From: Azospirillum lipoferum 4B | Lineage (GTDB): Bacteria > Pseudomonadota > Alphaproteobacteria > Azospirillales > Azospirillaceae | Assembly: GCF_000283655.1 (NCBI RefSeq) | Contig: NC_016622.1 | Span: 2,244,501 to 2,308,500, forward strand | DNA: 64,000 bases | Reading direction: 5' to 3' | Part shown: one piece after another, positions 63,861 to 64,000 of the stretch | Position numbering within the stretch: the stretch's first letter is position 1 | Layout: each line of letters starts with the position of its first letter | Translations under genes and position numbers: made by a program | The notes under the pieces: generated by a model | Databases searched by the model: none | What the model was told of the DNA's origin: nothing | The model's input: the letters and a program-made list of their open reading frames with translations, nothing else

Positions 63861-64000
63861 ATGCCGTCCATCCGTCCGAAGTCCCGGCGCGGCGCCCTGC
63901 TCGCCACCGCCGCCCTGCTGTCCGCCGCCCTGGCTGCCGCGGTGCCGGCCCAGGCCCAGGAGCAGCAGGCCAAGCGCTTCCCCGCCACGCTGGCCGGCCA
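63861..64000 (+). CDS. secreted protein, 5' fragment (window edge)
   Basis: Only 46 codons are in the window: a twin-Arg-containing signal peptide (MPSIRPKSRRGALLATAALL, cleavage likely after AQA), then EQQAKRFPATLAG. CGGAG lies 8 bases upstream of the ATG. A Pho-box-like repeat just upstream hints at phosphate-regulated expression and a secreted phosphatase or phytase-type product, but nothing in the visible part shows this. Confidence 0.6.
   Translation, partial: MPSIRPKSRRGALLATAALLSAALAAAVPAQAQEQQAKRFPATLAG

Overview
The window is GC-rich, densely packed chromosomal DNA from an alphaproteobacterium, most likely Azospirillum or a close relative in the Rhodospirillales. The placement rests on gene content (RcdA/DUF1465, Hsp20 paired with DUF1150, a PilZ-tailed chemoreceptor, PhaR, zinc-free L31), on order (proA-nadD-rsfS-rlmH-gpmI-M23 peptidase-ctpA-YibQ; rplU-rpmA-obgE-proB) and on frequent GTG/TTG starts with GTGA overlaps. 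No homology search was run; assignments come from reading the proteins and their motifs.

Layout. 1-2.5 kb: a PHA locus, with a PhaE-like subunit and a class III-like PhaC (overlapping frames, minus strand) divergent from phaR. 2.7-13 kb: a glutathionylspermidine synthase-family protein, tRNA-Ala and tRNA-Leu, a methyltransferase, MepA, an ABC-2 permease, an ABC exporter, and a TetR-DUF418 pair. 13-20 kb: rpmE, rcdA, a small heat-shock gene with a probable ROSE RNA thermometer, a one-polypeptide restriction-modification enzyme with an AT-rich recognition domain, and tRNA-Ser. 19.7-33.9 kb: ribosomal, GTPase, proline and NAD synthesis, ribosome-maturation, envelope-remodelling and RNA pyrophosphohydrolase genes.

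34.1-47.9 kb is the most distinctive block. It is a colinear plus-strand chemotaxis cluster (STAS, cheY, cheA, cheW, mcp, cheR, cheD, cheB, and a soluble receptor-like protein with a CheZ-like tail) running directly into a partner-switch module (STAS antagonist, HATPase kinase, two tandem REC-PP2C phosphatases). One phosphatase has lost metal-binding acidic residues. The block looks like a chemosensory pathway coupled to an RsbV/RsbW/RsbU-type switch.

48-64 kb: rpsD, an FAD oxidoreductase, a second Hsp20 with a heat-shock promoter and probable ROSE thermometer, DUF1150, an unknown protein, a PilZ-tailed chemoreceptor flanked by two related zinc-ribbon membrane proteins, rmuC, a Nudix hydrolase, a ChaN-PDZ protein, an SDR, an aminotransferase, a gamma-glutamyltransferase-like lipoprotein that seems to lack its nucleophile, a BepA-like M48 protease, and the start of a secreted protein behind a Pho-box-like repeat.

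A GC-rich palindromic repeat family recurs at 5.4, 9.1, 27.6-27.9, 31.1 and 59.5 kb. Two copies lie at the 5' ends of an M23 peptidase gene and of nadD; both reading frames stay open through the repeat and neither has an obvious start codon of its own.
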